NCBI GenBank assembly: GCA_019633425.1
Contig: WSUB01000073.1
Span: 62,001-126,000 of the forward strand
Length of the DNA stretch: 64,000 nt
Direction: 5' to 3'
Origin: Tulasnella sp. 424
Taxonomy: Eukaryota > Basidiomycota > Agaricomycetes > Cantharellales > Tulasnellaceae
The translations under genes and the position numbers were made by a program. Below are positions 1 through 19,074 of this stretch, piece by piece. The notes beneath the pieces were generated by a model. The model saw nothing but the letters and a program-made list of their open reading frames with translations, had not been told where the DNA came from and searched no databases. The first letter of the stretch is position 1. Each line of letters starts with the position of its first letter.

Positions 1-346
1 ACGACGACCTCCGTTCACTTTCACCCCGGGGTCCGCAAATTACAAAGACATCACAAAGAGTCGCAGCAGAGTAGTATAATAGCATATCTAGAGATACTAA
101 ATACACTACATTTTGAAAGTTGGTGTCTTGTTGAGGTGGGATCGTCCGTCGACATCAACCAATCGTGAGGTAACGAGAGGAATGGAATTGGAGTGATCTC
201 TGCCCCTTGCCCGGCCGATAGGAAGCAGGTGGAGAGCTTGTGGAGGTACCGACGATGGCGGTTGGTTGCGGCAGGTGAGCGCGGGTCAATATGGAAGCGG
301 GCGAGCCGATGCCGAACGTGGTGACGAAGAGCCCGGATTTGGCGGC

Positions 347-418
347 GATGACGAGTCCGAACGTGATGGTGATGACGATTCCGAGCGTGACGGAGATGAT
401 GAGTCTGAATGTGATGGG
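347..418 (+). repeat. Three imperfect 24-bp repeats encoding an acidic octapeptide
   Basis: Three units of 24 bp (347-370, 371-394, 395-418) read DDESERDG, DDDSERDG and DDESECDG in one plus-strand frame, followed by a stop at 422-424. Almost every difference between units falls on the third base of that frame. This suggests the repeat was selected as protein, although no start codon or complete gene can be assigned. The frame stays open upstream to about 260 and contains a possible splice donor (GTGAGC) at 275. The minus strand of the same DNA reads as a serine-rich repeat, so the coding strand is inferred only from the third-base pattern. It could be the tail exon of a gene that starts outside the window. 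Confidence 0.5.
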
Positions 419-634
419 GGTTGATTCTCCGTCCGCTTGTACAGGACGAAGGATGACGATTGCCGGAAGTGACTACGCGAGCGGCAACACTCGCTCACTA
501 GTCCAGGCAAGCTTCAAGCATTGTTCATCGCACAGTTTCCTCTTAACGTAGTTCCTCTTGCTATGCAAAACAAGGGGGTATTGGGATGGGTCGGGGCTGC
601 CAAAGCCGTCATCCTGGCGCTGATGGGTGAACGT

Positions 635-1341
635 TCAACGGATGGTGGTGGGTGACGAGAGGCCGAGCGAGAGTTGGCGATGAAGACCTGGTTGACTGTT
701 GTTCCCATTGTCCATGTTGTCCGTAGCAGTGCTGTTGGCCGGTGACGGAGGGACAGTGGGACAAGAGGATGGGCTGGGGCCGCGATAAGCCTGGCCCATC
801 TTCCGCACTTCTTCAGGCCCATAGTAGGTGTCGAACTGCACGCTCGAGCATCCGGTTGGCGGTCAGGATATGAGCAGCGCTGCGCTTGAAAGTGAGCGGC
901 CTACCGCGCTGATTGGGAGGGACAGCACGAGCGGCGACTTTTGACGGAACGTCGGAAGCCAGAGTTTGTGGAGTGGGTGGATGAGGAATGTAAATAGAAG
1001 TCAGTGGAATGGCAAAGAGAAAGGTCGGAGAATGGCTTACACTCAGAAAATGTCCGTAGTCATTGTGAGGGGGCAGGATTCCATGCCGAGATGGAACTTG
1101 GGATTGACCAAAACTGGGCGAGTCGACGGAGTTGTTAGACTTGATGGAGCTGGCAACTTGGTATGTAGCGATAAAAGTGAGCCTGCTGGGGTTGTTGGTC
1201 TTGCGGTGAGAGGAAGGGAAAATCGGTTGAGTGGTGCTGAGAATGGAACGATGTGATTGGCTGGAAATCGGTCGACATCGGTGTGCGGACATAAGCGGTC
1301 AAAACGGTCGCGACCCCGGGAGCGACGAAGTTCCCCCACAA
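635..1341 (-). other. Possible low-complexity coding region, unresolved
   Basis: All three minus-strand frames are open over much of 1043-1341 and one continues to 813, with serine-, proline- and histidine-rich composition. A possible donor (GTAAGC) follows a stretch ending DYGHFLS near 1040. A further 68-codon frame lies at 635-841. I cannot join these into a convincing gene and recognise no domain. It may be a disordered fungal protein or just open GC-rich sequence. Confidence 0.2.
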
Positions 1342-2296
1342 GCTTGAATTTTCATCTCGGTCGCTGTTATGTTATTCCTATGGAGGAACAACTTCTTATT
1401 TTGTGATCCGCACCTTTAGGAGCTCGATTGATCTCGCGCGCATCTTTCCACTCACAAGGATGGAGCAAATTCTAGCACCGAAGGCAAGTACCTTTCGCTT
1501 ACATAATCGGGGTCGTCCATCGCATCCATGTACGAGTATTGATAGGGCCCCTTCTCAGCAACCGCTTCTCGAGACCGAAATGGATAACAATGTTCTGAAA
1601 ATTACCTCTGGCGGCCCCTTCAAGGGCATGTCCAGATCCGAACTTACCTCCGTCAGTTCATCCGCCTTAACACCCGACTATGCGATGCCCAAGATACCCA
1701 GCGCGCAAATAGCGAGGATCCTTCGCGCCCTTCCGCTAAGTGGAGCGGCCAGTCATTTAGGAACAGCGCCCCTTGAATCATGCGAACCCCGACTTTGAGA
1801 TGAACTACCTTTCCGGGAGACTTGACGCACGCAAGTGGATTGCAATGGCAACCGCCATTAGTTAGCGCAAGGTGTATGTCGGTGACTGGTACCTCCGACG
1901 TTCCCTCCAGCACAGTGCACATGTTCCATCACATCCGTCGATATGTCGTCACTGGGCACAATTTAAGGGCGTGTACCGGTAGCAATCCGAATAATACCGC
2001 CAAGATGATCAACTTTGCTTGAGAGTTACGTTTAGCAGTCTCCGTCCACCGCAATGATTTTCCGATTCGCGGAGCCCTATAAAGCTTCGAAACGGGGAAG
2101 GAGGGCCTCATGATGGTACCCACTTGGGGTGCATTCCAAATCTCGCGTGAAACCCACCCTGGAAGACTTTGTTAGGCTCGGGTCAGTCTGAGAAGTATTT
2201 GCATGCGGCTTGGAGTTAAGAGACAATGGACATTCTCGAAAAATTCGAATCTTTGACTGACTACAGTAGTGCTATTGATTTCAATACTCGGTCGGA
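1342..2296. other. No supported gene
   Basis: Only short open frames occur here, the longest being 131 codons on the plus strand at 1403-1798. None has a recognisable motif, a good splice structure or homologous-looking sequence. I see no repeat or RNA gene. Confidence 0.4.
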
Positions 2297-2827
2297 ATGG
2301 AGGATGGGAGGCGCGATACGGGAACTTCGGGAAGATCCCTACTATATTTGGACCTCAACCACCACTTCGGGAGATTTCCCAACTACCCCGACACCATGCC
2401 TGGAGTTAAACGCGCCTTCAGAGAGCACACCCTCATCTTTGCTTCGACTATTCAAGGAGAGCGAGAAACAGAGGAGATCTTTACCGACTTCCTCGATTCT
2501 TACAAGTACGCATCTCGCCCTCCCTTCTAGACGGATTCATCCCTGACAACTTCTGCCCCGTTCCTCTCTAGTATTGTACCGCGACCGGTCGTACTCAGTA
2601 CCTGGAGACACCGGAACAATAAGCAATGCGTCATGATCCTCTTTCCGAGGCCGCGAGAGGCTAGAACCATCTACGAACAGCGAGTCTCGATCTACCGTCA
2701 GTGGCGTTGGCTCGCGAGGAACAGAAGATCATTCAGTCCGCAGGAGAATTGGAAGAGGAACAGGGCCATTGATGCATTAATTGCGATGCATGAGAGCCAA
2801 GGGACTCCGCTCCCCATCATCGGCTAG
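2297..2827 (+). CDS. Hypothetical two-exon protein, 154 aa
   Basis: An ATG at 2297 opens a frame that runs to a donor at 2506 (GTACGC). A 66-nt intron ends CTCTAG at 2571, and the frame continues from 2572 to a TAG at 2825-2827. Joined, the product is about 154 residues, with an aromatic-rich first half (LDLNHHFGRFPNYPDT) and a basic, tryptophan-rich second half (RQWRWLARNRRSF). I recognise no family. A second ATG frame at 2226 overlaps the first exon in another phase and could be an alternative start with a different intron. The first exon looks coding. The second exon is less certain because another frame there also reads well. Confidence 0.35.
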
Positions 2828-3125
2828 GCTGAAGGTGAGTAGACCTCGGGCGTTGATATTTGGTCCGCCGGCCCGCTTAGCTGGCGGTGTCCTTCCTCCT
2901 CCTAGCACTTCCCGAGAATAACTGAGATTATGCCCTCGATAGACATCATGGTTAGTTACTGTATCGCGAAAATGACACATGACGTATCGCGCGCTGGTCC
3001 TTGAAGGGGAATGATTATGTCTATAGCCAGCAACGTCGAAGTGGTACTAGTAGTCATACAGAAGGGAGATAAACAAGTGTCAAGTCTAAAGCAAAACGCG
3101 CTACAGTCCGCTTCCAGTTTCACAC

Positions 3126-4360
3126 TCAATGTGACGTTGTGCTGCTGCTTAATCTAAGAGAAACTTGGTCGACTGCGCGGGCGAGTTCAGGTTCCAGGCC
3201 AGAAAGCTTCTTCATATCTTGCTGAGGTGCATCGGCTGGGGCCGCTGGAGAGGATGGCAATGCTGGTTCTTGCTGTATGGCTGACAGTAAGTCGGGTATG
3301 AGGGGACGGCTAAGCAAGAAAGGCTCGGGTGGGATGGACTTTGAGGGAACGACAGCGTCTCCGGAGGATTTGGGACCCGTGGCGGTAGGGGAAGGTGGAG
3401 GTGGAGATGCCTGTGATTGCCTGGAGGCGACTGAGCTGTAGAACTCTTCGAGACCCACATGGGGCGTAGGCACCAGGGCGCGATGCTCAACCAGCTCGGT
3501 TAGGAACTTGGCCCCTCGATAGGCTGGATGTGTCAAACAAGTTAGCAAGACCTCTCGAGTGAACCTGAATGAGGTATCGCACCTCGCCAATGGCTCCATG
3601 CTCGCCAAATGCAGAAAAAGAACGGGATGTTCGGAACTATGGGGACGATTGCGAACGGCGCCGTCAAGGGGGAAACAGCTATCCATATCATCATCCACTT
3701 CCGGTGATTGGGCTTCCGCTCGCTCAAAAGATTCTTCAAGTGAGCTAAAGGATCGGGTAATGCCGATGGAGAATGGTATAGAGGAATCTATGACGACACA
3801 CACGATTGTCAGCAAGGATCAAGGAGACGCGACACAACTTACGGTAACGCCTTGACCAGACTCGACAGCTTTCTTCAGCTCTGCTGAAACAGCGTGACTG
3901 GATTCCGAATTTCGTTTCAATTTTGGCCCCAATGTGGGATCAATTGCTTTCAAGGCGAGCTCTTCAAAGTCGATGCGCTCGTATACGCTTTCTCCCCAAT
4001 TATGGACCTTGAGCTATAGGTAAGTTCACAGAGAGTATTATCAGCAACTGCTGGCTGTTTGCAGCAAATGAGAACCGAAATCGGGCAGCTCGGCGCACCG
4101 TCTCTGACCTTCCATCCTCCTTCAGCCTTACCCCACGCAGTCCACGTCTTGGCAGTAAAGTCCACTCCTTTCTGCAGCAAAGATGGTTGCTCTGGCTGTC
4201 CATCAGCTCCCAGCTTCGATTTCTTGGGCATTCGCGCATAGTAATATACGAGTTGAGAGGCGACGGGACTGTTGGAACTGCCCGTTCGGAGAATGGAAGT
4301 TGGTTGCCGGGCAATGGGGAGCGCGTATAGACGCATTATTGATGGAGGTAGCTTTGACAT
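3126..4360 (-). CDS. Mitochondrial K+/H+ exchange-related protein (Mit_KHE1-like), 341 aa
   Basis: This matches the fungal family represented by yeast YDL183C, whose members sit in or near the mitochondrial inner membrane and affect K+/H+ exchange. The four exons are 4109-4360, 3843-4013, 3583-3787 and 3126-3523, and their frames join exactly. Visible family features are the N-terminal MRLYALPIARQ, then YERIDFEELALKAID. Next comes a hydrophobic block with PLTAPFAIVPIVPNIP, read at about residues 165-200, followed by HWRAYRGAKFLTELVE. The last exon adds a proline/serine-rich tail of about 100 residues, which looks disordered. The first intron uses an unusual donor (GTCAGA), so that boundary is less certain. 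Start is taken at the ATG giving MSKLPPSIMRLY; the internal ATG 8 codons later is the alternative. The link to K+/H+ exchange is family knowledge, and the biochemical role is poorly defined. Confidence 0.82.
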
Positions 4361-5747
4361 CGTAGAACCAAGTGGTGGGAGATGCGTCACTGGCCTGGTA
4401 GGGAGGGGCGATGGTCGAAAACGAAACAAATGGCGCGGCGTTCCCACGTTCGTCGACAGCGAATCACGGGGCGAAGCTTTCGCCGGTCGCACACCAGCCG
4501 CGTAGGCGTCACTCGCAAGCCCCGGCATTTTTGAGGCCTGACGTCACTTTGCAACGATGTGTTCAACTGTTTGCCAGCAAGGATACAGGCGCCTGCTCTC
4601 TCATTCCCTCTAGATCTACGAGTTTTTATTGCTCAACGATAGACAAGGCACCGTAGCTAACGCTATAGTATACGGTTTCTGAATGTGGGACGCTCAATGC
4701 GCAAGGCACAGCCCGCGGATAACAGTATACGGATATCCTGTAGTTCAACCCTTTGTGCATGAGAGGCCCTCCTGAACCTGCGTAAACGCGGACTTGGCCC
4801 CTGACAATGTGCCCGCAAGCGCAGCACCGGATTAGCATCGTCTTCGGGCTCTTATGTCTTTTCGACCTCCTGGTAAAACAATCTCTCTTGGTGTCGTCGC
4901 TCTGCAAACATGAAAGTCGACGAGTCCGATGGGTTCATGACCCAGGCGTAGCTCCTTGGTAGGACCAGTGACTTCCAGTCCCCTTTTTAGAGTCTCAACC
5001 GCCTTCGTTCATCCTCCCGTGGTTTGGATGTATCCGAGAAATTACGAGATAGAGCTCAATGGATCGTCTTTTGGTATTTTCTCCCACGTTACGAACGAGC
5101 GAATACCCAATTCTGTCGTTCTGACCTTATGCGGTGAAGATCAGCATCAATCCAAGTTCCATCTTACATATCTTAGTTCCAAATCAACACTCAGGATGGT
5201 CATATCATTGGAGCACAAGGCTGGCCAGCATTTCGACCTGCTTCAGGTCAGTCTTGCTACTGAATGCTCATCACGGGCGTCGTGTTCCCCGCGGTTATGT
5301 CACCGACCACTCAATCGAAGGCTGGACCCTTCTAAAGAAACGCCCAAGCGGAATGGAGTCGAGCAAGCTCAATGGGGTGCCAAATGAAAGGCTTTTTTCG
5401 GGTCTGCTAGGTGATTTTTACAAGTCAATAGTCAATGTGGAAGCGAATCGTTGATCTGCACCCCTACTCTAACAAAGTAATCGAATTATCATCCCATTCT
5501 GTCTCCCTCTGCGACAGTAGCTTTTGAAGGGTGCCTTTGGGTTTCTAATCTCTGGAGCGTTTGTTGGGTTGCCGTCGTTGGCGTGGCGGAACTCACCGAG
5601 TTTGGGATTGAATCGATGCATACTATAGGACGAGACCTAGCGGTAGTATATTGGACACTATCTTGGACCAGGTACAGACTTCGACTAGCCGCCGCTATAG
5701 TATACTTGGGTAGACCCAGTGGAAGAAGCGAGCCAAGTATCCATCTT
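4361..5747. other. No supported gene
   Basis: Scattered short frames occur on both strands, including a 143-codon plus frame at 4956-5387, without motifs or clean splice structure. An imperfect inverted repeat around ATACTATAG/CTATAGTAT lies near 5617-5705. Nothing else stands out. Confidence 0.4.
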
Positions 5748-6441
5748 TCACAACTTGTCCGCATCGTCAGGTCTCTGTGGGTTCCTCTCCCGATACATCT
5801 CGTAATCGTGATCTATAAGAAATACTTCAAATTCGTGGCTGTCGTTGTATCTCCAGGCGGCCGCTTGAGGTGTAATATGTCTGTGGAGCACGCCAGCCTT
5901 GTACAGGGACTCTATACCTGGAGTTAAAAATGGAGTCGAGAGGTTGATATTTTGTCATCGAAGGAGCAAAGACTTATTACCAACCCTTCGCCAAATTTGC
6001 CATGATTTGAACCAATTGCCTTGGTACTTGAATATCGTACATTCCTCCTTCTAAGGGCTTCTCCAGGGCGAGAGGGACGAGCTGACGATCCTGCGTTCCA
6101 CTGCATTGTGCGAGACATCGGTCACTGAAATCCTCCAAGAGCCGTCGTGCCTCTTCTAAAGCTTCCGGGTCTCCTGTCTCGAGAGCAGCTAGTAGGAACG
6201 TTCCTCCTAGACGCAGCTCGGCGATGTTTGGGTTGCGGGAAAGAGCCGACTTGATACTTTCTTTGACAGTAGCGATGACTGCGAGCTCCTCCTGGGTGTA
6301 GGTAGCCGATTTCAATGGCCGCCTAGCGACAATCCAATGCGCGTAGGCGGCGTTGTGTTAGTCAAGAAGCCTGAAGAAAGAAGGGGTAAGGTATGCGACC
6401 ATTTACCTGCCGAGAGAGCCAGTGGGAAGACTAGGATGCAT
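5748..6441 (-). pseudogene. Short gene with a truncated kinase-like tail, probably decayed
   Basis: Exon 1 (6407-6441) starts MHPSLPTGSLGR. Exon 2 (5985-6322) holds an alanine/leucine-rich helical stretch that I cannot place. Exon 3 (5748-5917) reads ESLYKAGVLHRHITP, then FEVFLIDHDYEMYRERNPQRP, and a stop. Exon lengths 35, 338 and 170 sum to an intact frame of 180 codons. Exon 3 resembles the catalytic and metal loops of fungal FunK1-type kinases, where HRD and DFD/DYD motifs are expected. Here HRD has become HRH, the usual asparagine of the loop is missing and DHD replaces DYD. The frame stops before the usual activation-segment motif, and no N-lobe lysine is visible. It is therefore a pseudokinase remnant or a truncated gene. 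The donor of intron 2 (GTTGGT) is weak. It is divergent from PRP8. Confidence 0.45.
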
Positions 6442-6803
6442 TTCCTTGGCCACAATTGTCATTTGTGTAATGCCTAGTTCGATTCTTCGAGGATGCTGTA
6501 GGGGTAGGGGAGTGACGAAGAGTCCGCCCTGGACGGCGGTTCAACGTGTTTATCTCCGTCCTGGTTGCTTTCGGAGGAAACGGAAGGCAAGACCCAAAGC
6601 TTCTGTCTTATTTAATTAAAACGATCCGTTACATGTTGAAAGCTACGAAAACAATCAACGAAATGCTTTGTTCGAAAGAATTTAGGCGAGTGGCGCGAAA
6701 AACAGCTTCGACAGGCGCTTGAGGGGAGATCGTCGAATCTAACCGCGGGAAAGCCCGCCGCGACATCGTCCATTTTACAACCACCTCCCCCTCCACCTTC
6801 ATC
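6442..6803. promoter_or_regulatory. Intergenic region carrying the PRP8 promoter
   Basis: These 362 bp separate the divergent kinase-like remnant from PRP8. I see no TATA box. A C-rich stretch (CACCTCCCCCTCCACC) lies just before the PRP8 start codon, as is common for housekeeping genes in these fungi. The position is inferred from gene layout, not from a recognised binding site. Confidence 0.4.
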
Positions 6804-14786
<7,983 letters not shown>

Positions 14787-15312
14787 TCTTCTAAAGGTTC
14801 CTGGGGTCCTCGACGACCGTGTCTTGTTCGGAAGTGCCGTTAGGTTGCTACCTAGTCTTCATGTAATACCATATAACGTTATCCCATCTTTTTTGTTGGC
14901 GTCAAGGCGATGGACCAGGGCATTTTGAGGGGCGATCTCACCGATATTACATGCCGCCAAATTCAAGGACACTTGACACACTTTACAACCGTCAGAGATG
15001 GCTCATGATGCGGACAGGACAACTAGAATTCATTCGTGTCGTAAAAAAAAATACGGGCTTTGTTGTGAGAAGAAGACAGTGAAAACGTGGGGAAACTACA
15101 GAAGGCGCATGCGCCAAAGGGAGATGATATAATTTGATGAATCGTTTAACTTTAGAATGGAAGACGAAGCTGTGGACGTTGATGGGTTGCCGAGACTCTT
15201 TGATGATGCATTTGTGATGACAGAGGAGGGAGGAAGAAAGGTGAAAGGTATAACAAGAAAATCAGAAGTGATGGGGCGGAAGAGAGCAACGGCTCGAGCA
15301 GGATAAGTTGAA
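14787..15312. other. Convergent 3' intergenic region
   Basis: This lies between the PRP8 stop and the stop of the minus-strand F-box gene, and presumably holds both 3' UTRs. The open frame running past the PRP8 stop to about 14928 exists only if the last intron is retained. No other gene is seen. Confidence 0.5.
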
Positions 15313-16879
15313 TCATGGTTTCAACTTAATATGATGGCTTTGTTTGTGACGGTGATGGATGGGGGCATCATCCATGTACATCCAGCGGTCGAATTCCGCG
15401 GTGCCACGATAATGGAGGCCGATCTTCTTCCAAGTGAGATTAATTAGCTGATCCTTGCGGACTCTGTATTCTAGGCAAGTCGATAAAATATCAACACTGG
15501 TCTGCGCCCATACGGAGTTCAAAGCAGACGAACCAGCACGGCTGAATGGATAGGGTTTCTTCACGATCTTGACCCATTCCGGAAATTCATCGACAGGGAT
15601 GTCGGATGGCACCCAGCGAGGGTGATCTCGAAGGAGTCGCTCAGCGATACTAGAGGCCCAACCGACAAGGCTCGACGTTAGCGACGGGCAGCAATGTTAT
15701 GAGTGCCGGTTCGCTTACGCCTTTTGACGTCTCTCCCAAATCTTTGCGTTCTCCGGGTCGCGAGCGTCGTACCACTTCTTGAGGGCCTTGGTCGCCTACG
15801 AGGGTGAATCAGGCAGATTCTCAGGCGTACAGAAACAGATGAATACAATAGGCAAGAGAGAACGCACCCTCCGCTTCGTCTCCCTCTCTCGCTTGAGCTG
15901 CTCGATGAACTTTTTCCGAACCTCGTTCTTGGGATCCGCCTTTTCGTCGACGCTCAGCTTGAAGAACCGCTTTCGGACGACCTTGACGTCACTTCTCAGA
16001 CAGATTCTAGCTCTGCCGCGGACGTCCGTCCAGTTCAGGCTATATACGTTCACTGTCAAGTCAAGAGTTAGTTGGAGAAGAGCGGGAAAGCATCCCAGAC
16101 AGCTCACAAGCTTTGGCGTAAGAGACTGCGCTGGATACGGTATATGGAATGTCGGGCCAGAATTTATGAAGGTCACTGCGGTCGACGATTCTGATCAAGC
16201 CGAAGGGCACACGTGAGTGGAGGGTCCAAGCCAACTGAACGAGACCCACTTTCGAGGGAGGCAGGCAGGGCACAGCTTTGTCCCCAAGTCCCATTGACGA
16301 GAAGCTTCAAGCTTGCCGCAGTCCTGCAAGGGGAGGGATCGGTCTCTCCGAAGCGAGGGAATCACCGGGCTTAACCTACGTCGCAGTGCTCTTCGAGCAG
16401 GTACGACACCATCTTGGGTTCGGACCAGCCGGGAATGATCGTGTCGAAGTGACAGTTGTAAACCAGCTTCCAAACATACTTGCCCTGGCTGGAAAGCAAC
16501 ACCGCGCGGAATTTCTTGCTCAAGCGCGTGAGGCGGAGGAGGTCCAAGGGTGTAAGGTAGAGACAGATCTGCAATCGAGCAAGACCGAGCTTATTATCGT
16601 GATCTGCTATCACACTCATGTCTTTCAAATTACCTCGAGGAACACGTCCATGGGGAACTCTCCAAAGGACAGGATTCCTTTTGCGACTGGCAGCTGGACC
16701 TTGGAGGGCTTTCCCGCATCGGCAGGCTCCTGCCTCTGAGCCGCAGCCTTGATAATCTTCTGCTTCTTGAAAGCTCTCCATAGAATCGCGGGTTCGGTTA
16801 CGTCGCGTGGCTCGCAGCCGTGAACGGGATTCCGCTTAGGGGTGTCGCGTTGCCCGACGAAAGGCTTGGAGGGGGCCAT
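15313..16879 (-). CDS. F-box protein, Agaricomycete type
   Basis: An F-box protein would act as substrate adaptor of an SCF ubiquitin ligase. Exon 1 (16634-16879) starts MAPSKPFVGQ and ends in FPMDVFLE. Exon 2, from 16568 down, continues ICLYLTPLDLLRLTRLSKKF and then VWKLVYNC, a good F-box spread over an intron. Next comes a cysteine motif (CGK and KLCPACL), then segments reading FWPDIPYTVSSAVSYAK, VRKRFFKLSVDEK and a charged helix. The last exon, with VWAQTSVDILSTCLEYR, stops at 15313. This domain order is common in mushroom F-box expansions. I did not fix every intron between 15.6 and 16.4 kb, so the exact protein length is uncertain. The substrate is unknown. Confidence 0.75.
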
Positions 16880-17015
16880 GCTGGATGATGATATAGGATA
16901 ACAAGCAATTGCGATGATACTACAAGAGAGTGGATGGGTTGAATCACACCTAGAGGGGATGAGGTGGTGGTTGGTTGGTGGACTGAACGAAAGTCCAGGA
17001 ATGGAAAACAATTGA

Positions 17016-17023
17016 TTATATAA
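17016..17023 (-). promoter_or_regulatory. TATA box upstream of the F-box gene
   Basis: The palindromic TTATATAA lies 137 bp before the start codon at 16879, a plausible core-promoter spacing with a leader of about 100 nt. It is a sequence match only. Confidence 0.4.
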
Positions 17024-17257
17024 CCCGCGCGTTGAAACTCCGACTGCGGTACAACCGTCTATCCCCGTCCCGCCCTGTCCTTACTTTTAGATTAGATTAC
17101 CACTTACTCTTACTTCATCCGTTGTTCTCTTCCCTATCTCAGGTGAATGGAAGCCCAGCACGTACGATTATTATTAATTCTTGAGCTTTGACCGCCGCCT
17201 TCCAAAATGTGATGGTAGCCTTTCGGCACCCGGGACAACAACAGTGCCTGGTGCCCA

Positions 17258-17500
17258 TCATTTCTTGGAGACATCCAGCACTAGTCGATCAATGCTTCGA
17301 GTCCACTTCTCTTTGCCTCCTATCACGATCACCTCTCCTTCTGGAGATGATGAACCTTCTTTCCATCCCGGGGTGATCCACTTATCGCCGGTATGGTCGG
17401 AGTAGCAACAGATTTGGAACAAAAGATCAAACTTCCTCGTAGATGTGACAAGTCTATTGTGCTTAAACTTTTCTGAGGTGGGATTTGCCGCTAAACGCAT
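17258..17500 (-). CDS. Small hypothetical ORF, 80 aa
   Basis: An uninterrupted ATG-to-TGA frame encodes FDLLFQICCYSDHTGDKW, a tryptophan/glycine-rich middle and a basic end (KEKWTRSIDRLVLDVSKK). No family is recognised and there is no supporting splice or promoter context. The rest of 17024-18365 contains only short frames without motifs. Confidence 0.22.
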   Translation of the reverse strand: MRLAANPTSEKFKHNRLVTSTRKFDLLFQICCYSDHTGDKWITPGWKEGSSSPEGEVIVIGGKEKWTRSIDRLVLDVSKK

Positions 17501-18365
17501 TTCAAGTATTGTATGCGTGCAAGTTGCCGGAACCTACAAGCATTTCGAATTGGACACATGAACTTGCAAGAATGACGAGAGTCGTCGTTTAGCAACGACT
17601 AACGCTTAAGATTCGCCATTCAGGTTCTTCTTTTGATTGATCGTGGTCTCAGTAGGGTTAACAGCGGCATGCTAGCTCTTTCTCGATGTGAGTTTCCATG
17701 CCTCGAGGCCATTTCGAAATGAACAAGATTATCTTCTTATCCAAGAACAATGAGTCATCGTAATCACTCTTTCGAGTTTTTGTAGGAGGAGCGGGCCCGG
17801 TGATTGGCCACGGGGTCGAGTGATCCGTCTTCAGATTTGTCACCAGGTTGGGAGCGGCTATTTGTGGATAGCGGTTCCCAGATGCCGCGACTGGGCTGTC
17901 TCTCGATCAGTAAGAAGCATGACCGCCGGCGAAGGATCGCTTCTTCGAAGACATGGAGAATCCTTGTCGCTCGTCCTATAGTCCAGGCTTTTCTCTCTTT
18001 CCTACCGCCTTAGCCCCAAAACAACCACCATTTGCGGCCCGGACTTCCGACCTTCATACGTGCTTGACCCCAACTTGCTAAGATTTGTCCGCGTGTGACT
18101 ACCTCATATTCGACTCGGTCTCGATAGATATGATATTAAACTGGATGGGGGATGGTCGTATTTACAATATTATTACTGGGTGTAGATGCTCAAGAAAAAT
18201 ATGATATTACTCGGGACATGCCAGATTACGACTTGGGAGGATATACGCGATACGAATACGATCACAAGAACGTAGGCTAAATTACTCCTTCCTAAATTAC
18301 AAAACCACACATATCGTACACTTGCTGCAGACACTAGTAGCACTACCCAGGCATTCCCCCATGAC

Positions 18366-18995
18366 TCAAGGTGTTCGTCTTGGTGGAGTTCCCCCTATGG
18401 TACTCGTCGTTCTCACAGGTGTTGGTGGAGAACGATTGACAGGTTGAGCGCCGGCGGCACCGTTCGTAACTGGCGGAGCCGCAACCCGTATCGGGACTAT
18501 TTGTCGAGTGGAATATTGAAATACAGGCTTGGTGGGTGGGTCGGGATCAGGGGTCTGCCACCGTGGTCCCGGAGGGTCCTGTTTCCGCTCTTCGGTCTTC
18601 ACTCTCTCGTAAGGCCCCGAAGCCGCCAACCGTCCTGAGCGATCGGCTCTCGGAGGCGACCCCGACTTGTCTAACCGAGGTCTTTTGCTCCTGTCAAAAG
18701 GTGGGACGAATGATGGAGGTTTTGAAGGTAGGAAGTCGAGACTGTTGGGGTTCGGAAAGGGTGGAAGGCGAGCGCTACCGAGGGGAGATGACGAGGATGA
18801 GCGCCCAGGGGGAGAGGCGGATGGATCGGAAGGCGGTGAAGTAGGAGCTGAAGTCGACGATAGTAGCTCTCGAATGTTTGGGAGTCGGGGAACATCTTGT
18901 CCTCTCGATGGGTGGATCGACGGTAGACGGAGAGAATCGGGTGGCCTCATAGAGGGCGGTGCTTGGCTGACACGGGGTGGCGATGACCGCGACAT
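18366..18995 (-). CDS. Proline/serine-rich disordered protein, 209 aa
   Basis: This single-exon frame is dominated by proline, serine and arginine, with no globular domain. Short recognisable pieces are RLPNIRELLSS, similar in style to short motifs in fungal transcriptional regulators, a basic patch RSKRPRLDKSGSPPR that could be a nuclear signal, and YERVKTEERK. The start at 18995 is chosen because it is the first in-frame ATG and lies 72 bp downstream of a TATA box. The open frame continues upstream to 19052 without an ATG. A nuclear or regulatory role is a guess from composition. Confidence 0.5.
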   Translation of the reverse strand: MSRSSPPRVSQAPPSMRPPDSLRLPSIHPSRGQDVPRLPNIRELLSSTSAPTSPPSDPSASPPGRSSSSSPLGSARLPPFPNPNSLDFLPSKPPSFVPPFDRSKRPRLDKSGSPPRADRSGRLAASGPYERVKTEERKQDPPGPRWQTPDPDPPTKPVFQYSTRQIVPIRVAAPPVTNGAAGAQPVNRSPPTPVRTTSTIGGTPPRRTP

Positions 18996-19066
18996 CGATC
19001 GGTTGAGAGGAGGTTTACGAGGTATAAGTATCTGGACGGGTGATCGTTGCACTATACGAGCGTGAG

Positions 19067-19074
19067 CCTTTATA
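19067..19074 (-). promoter_or_regulatory. TATA box for the proline/serine-rich gene
   Basis: The minus strand reads GATATAAAGG here, 72 bp before the ATG at 18995. The same ATATAAAGG core stands at nearly the same distance (about 70 bp) before the CBM1 gene. Confidence 0.45.

Noticed and set aside
4914..4950. Possible tRNA-like T-arm (GGGTTCATGACCC) and similar GGTTCGA sites elsewhere
   Set aside because: No cloverleaf with an acceptor stem and anticodon arm could be formed around them.
5617..5706. Imperfect inverted repeat ATACTATAG/CTATAGTAT
   Set aside because: Only nine bases match in each arm and no target duplication or internal gene is present; chance is likely.
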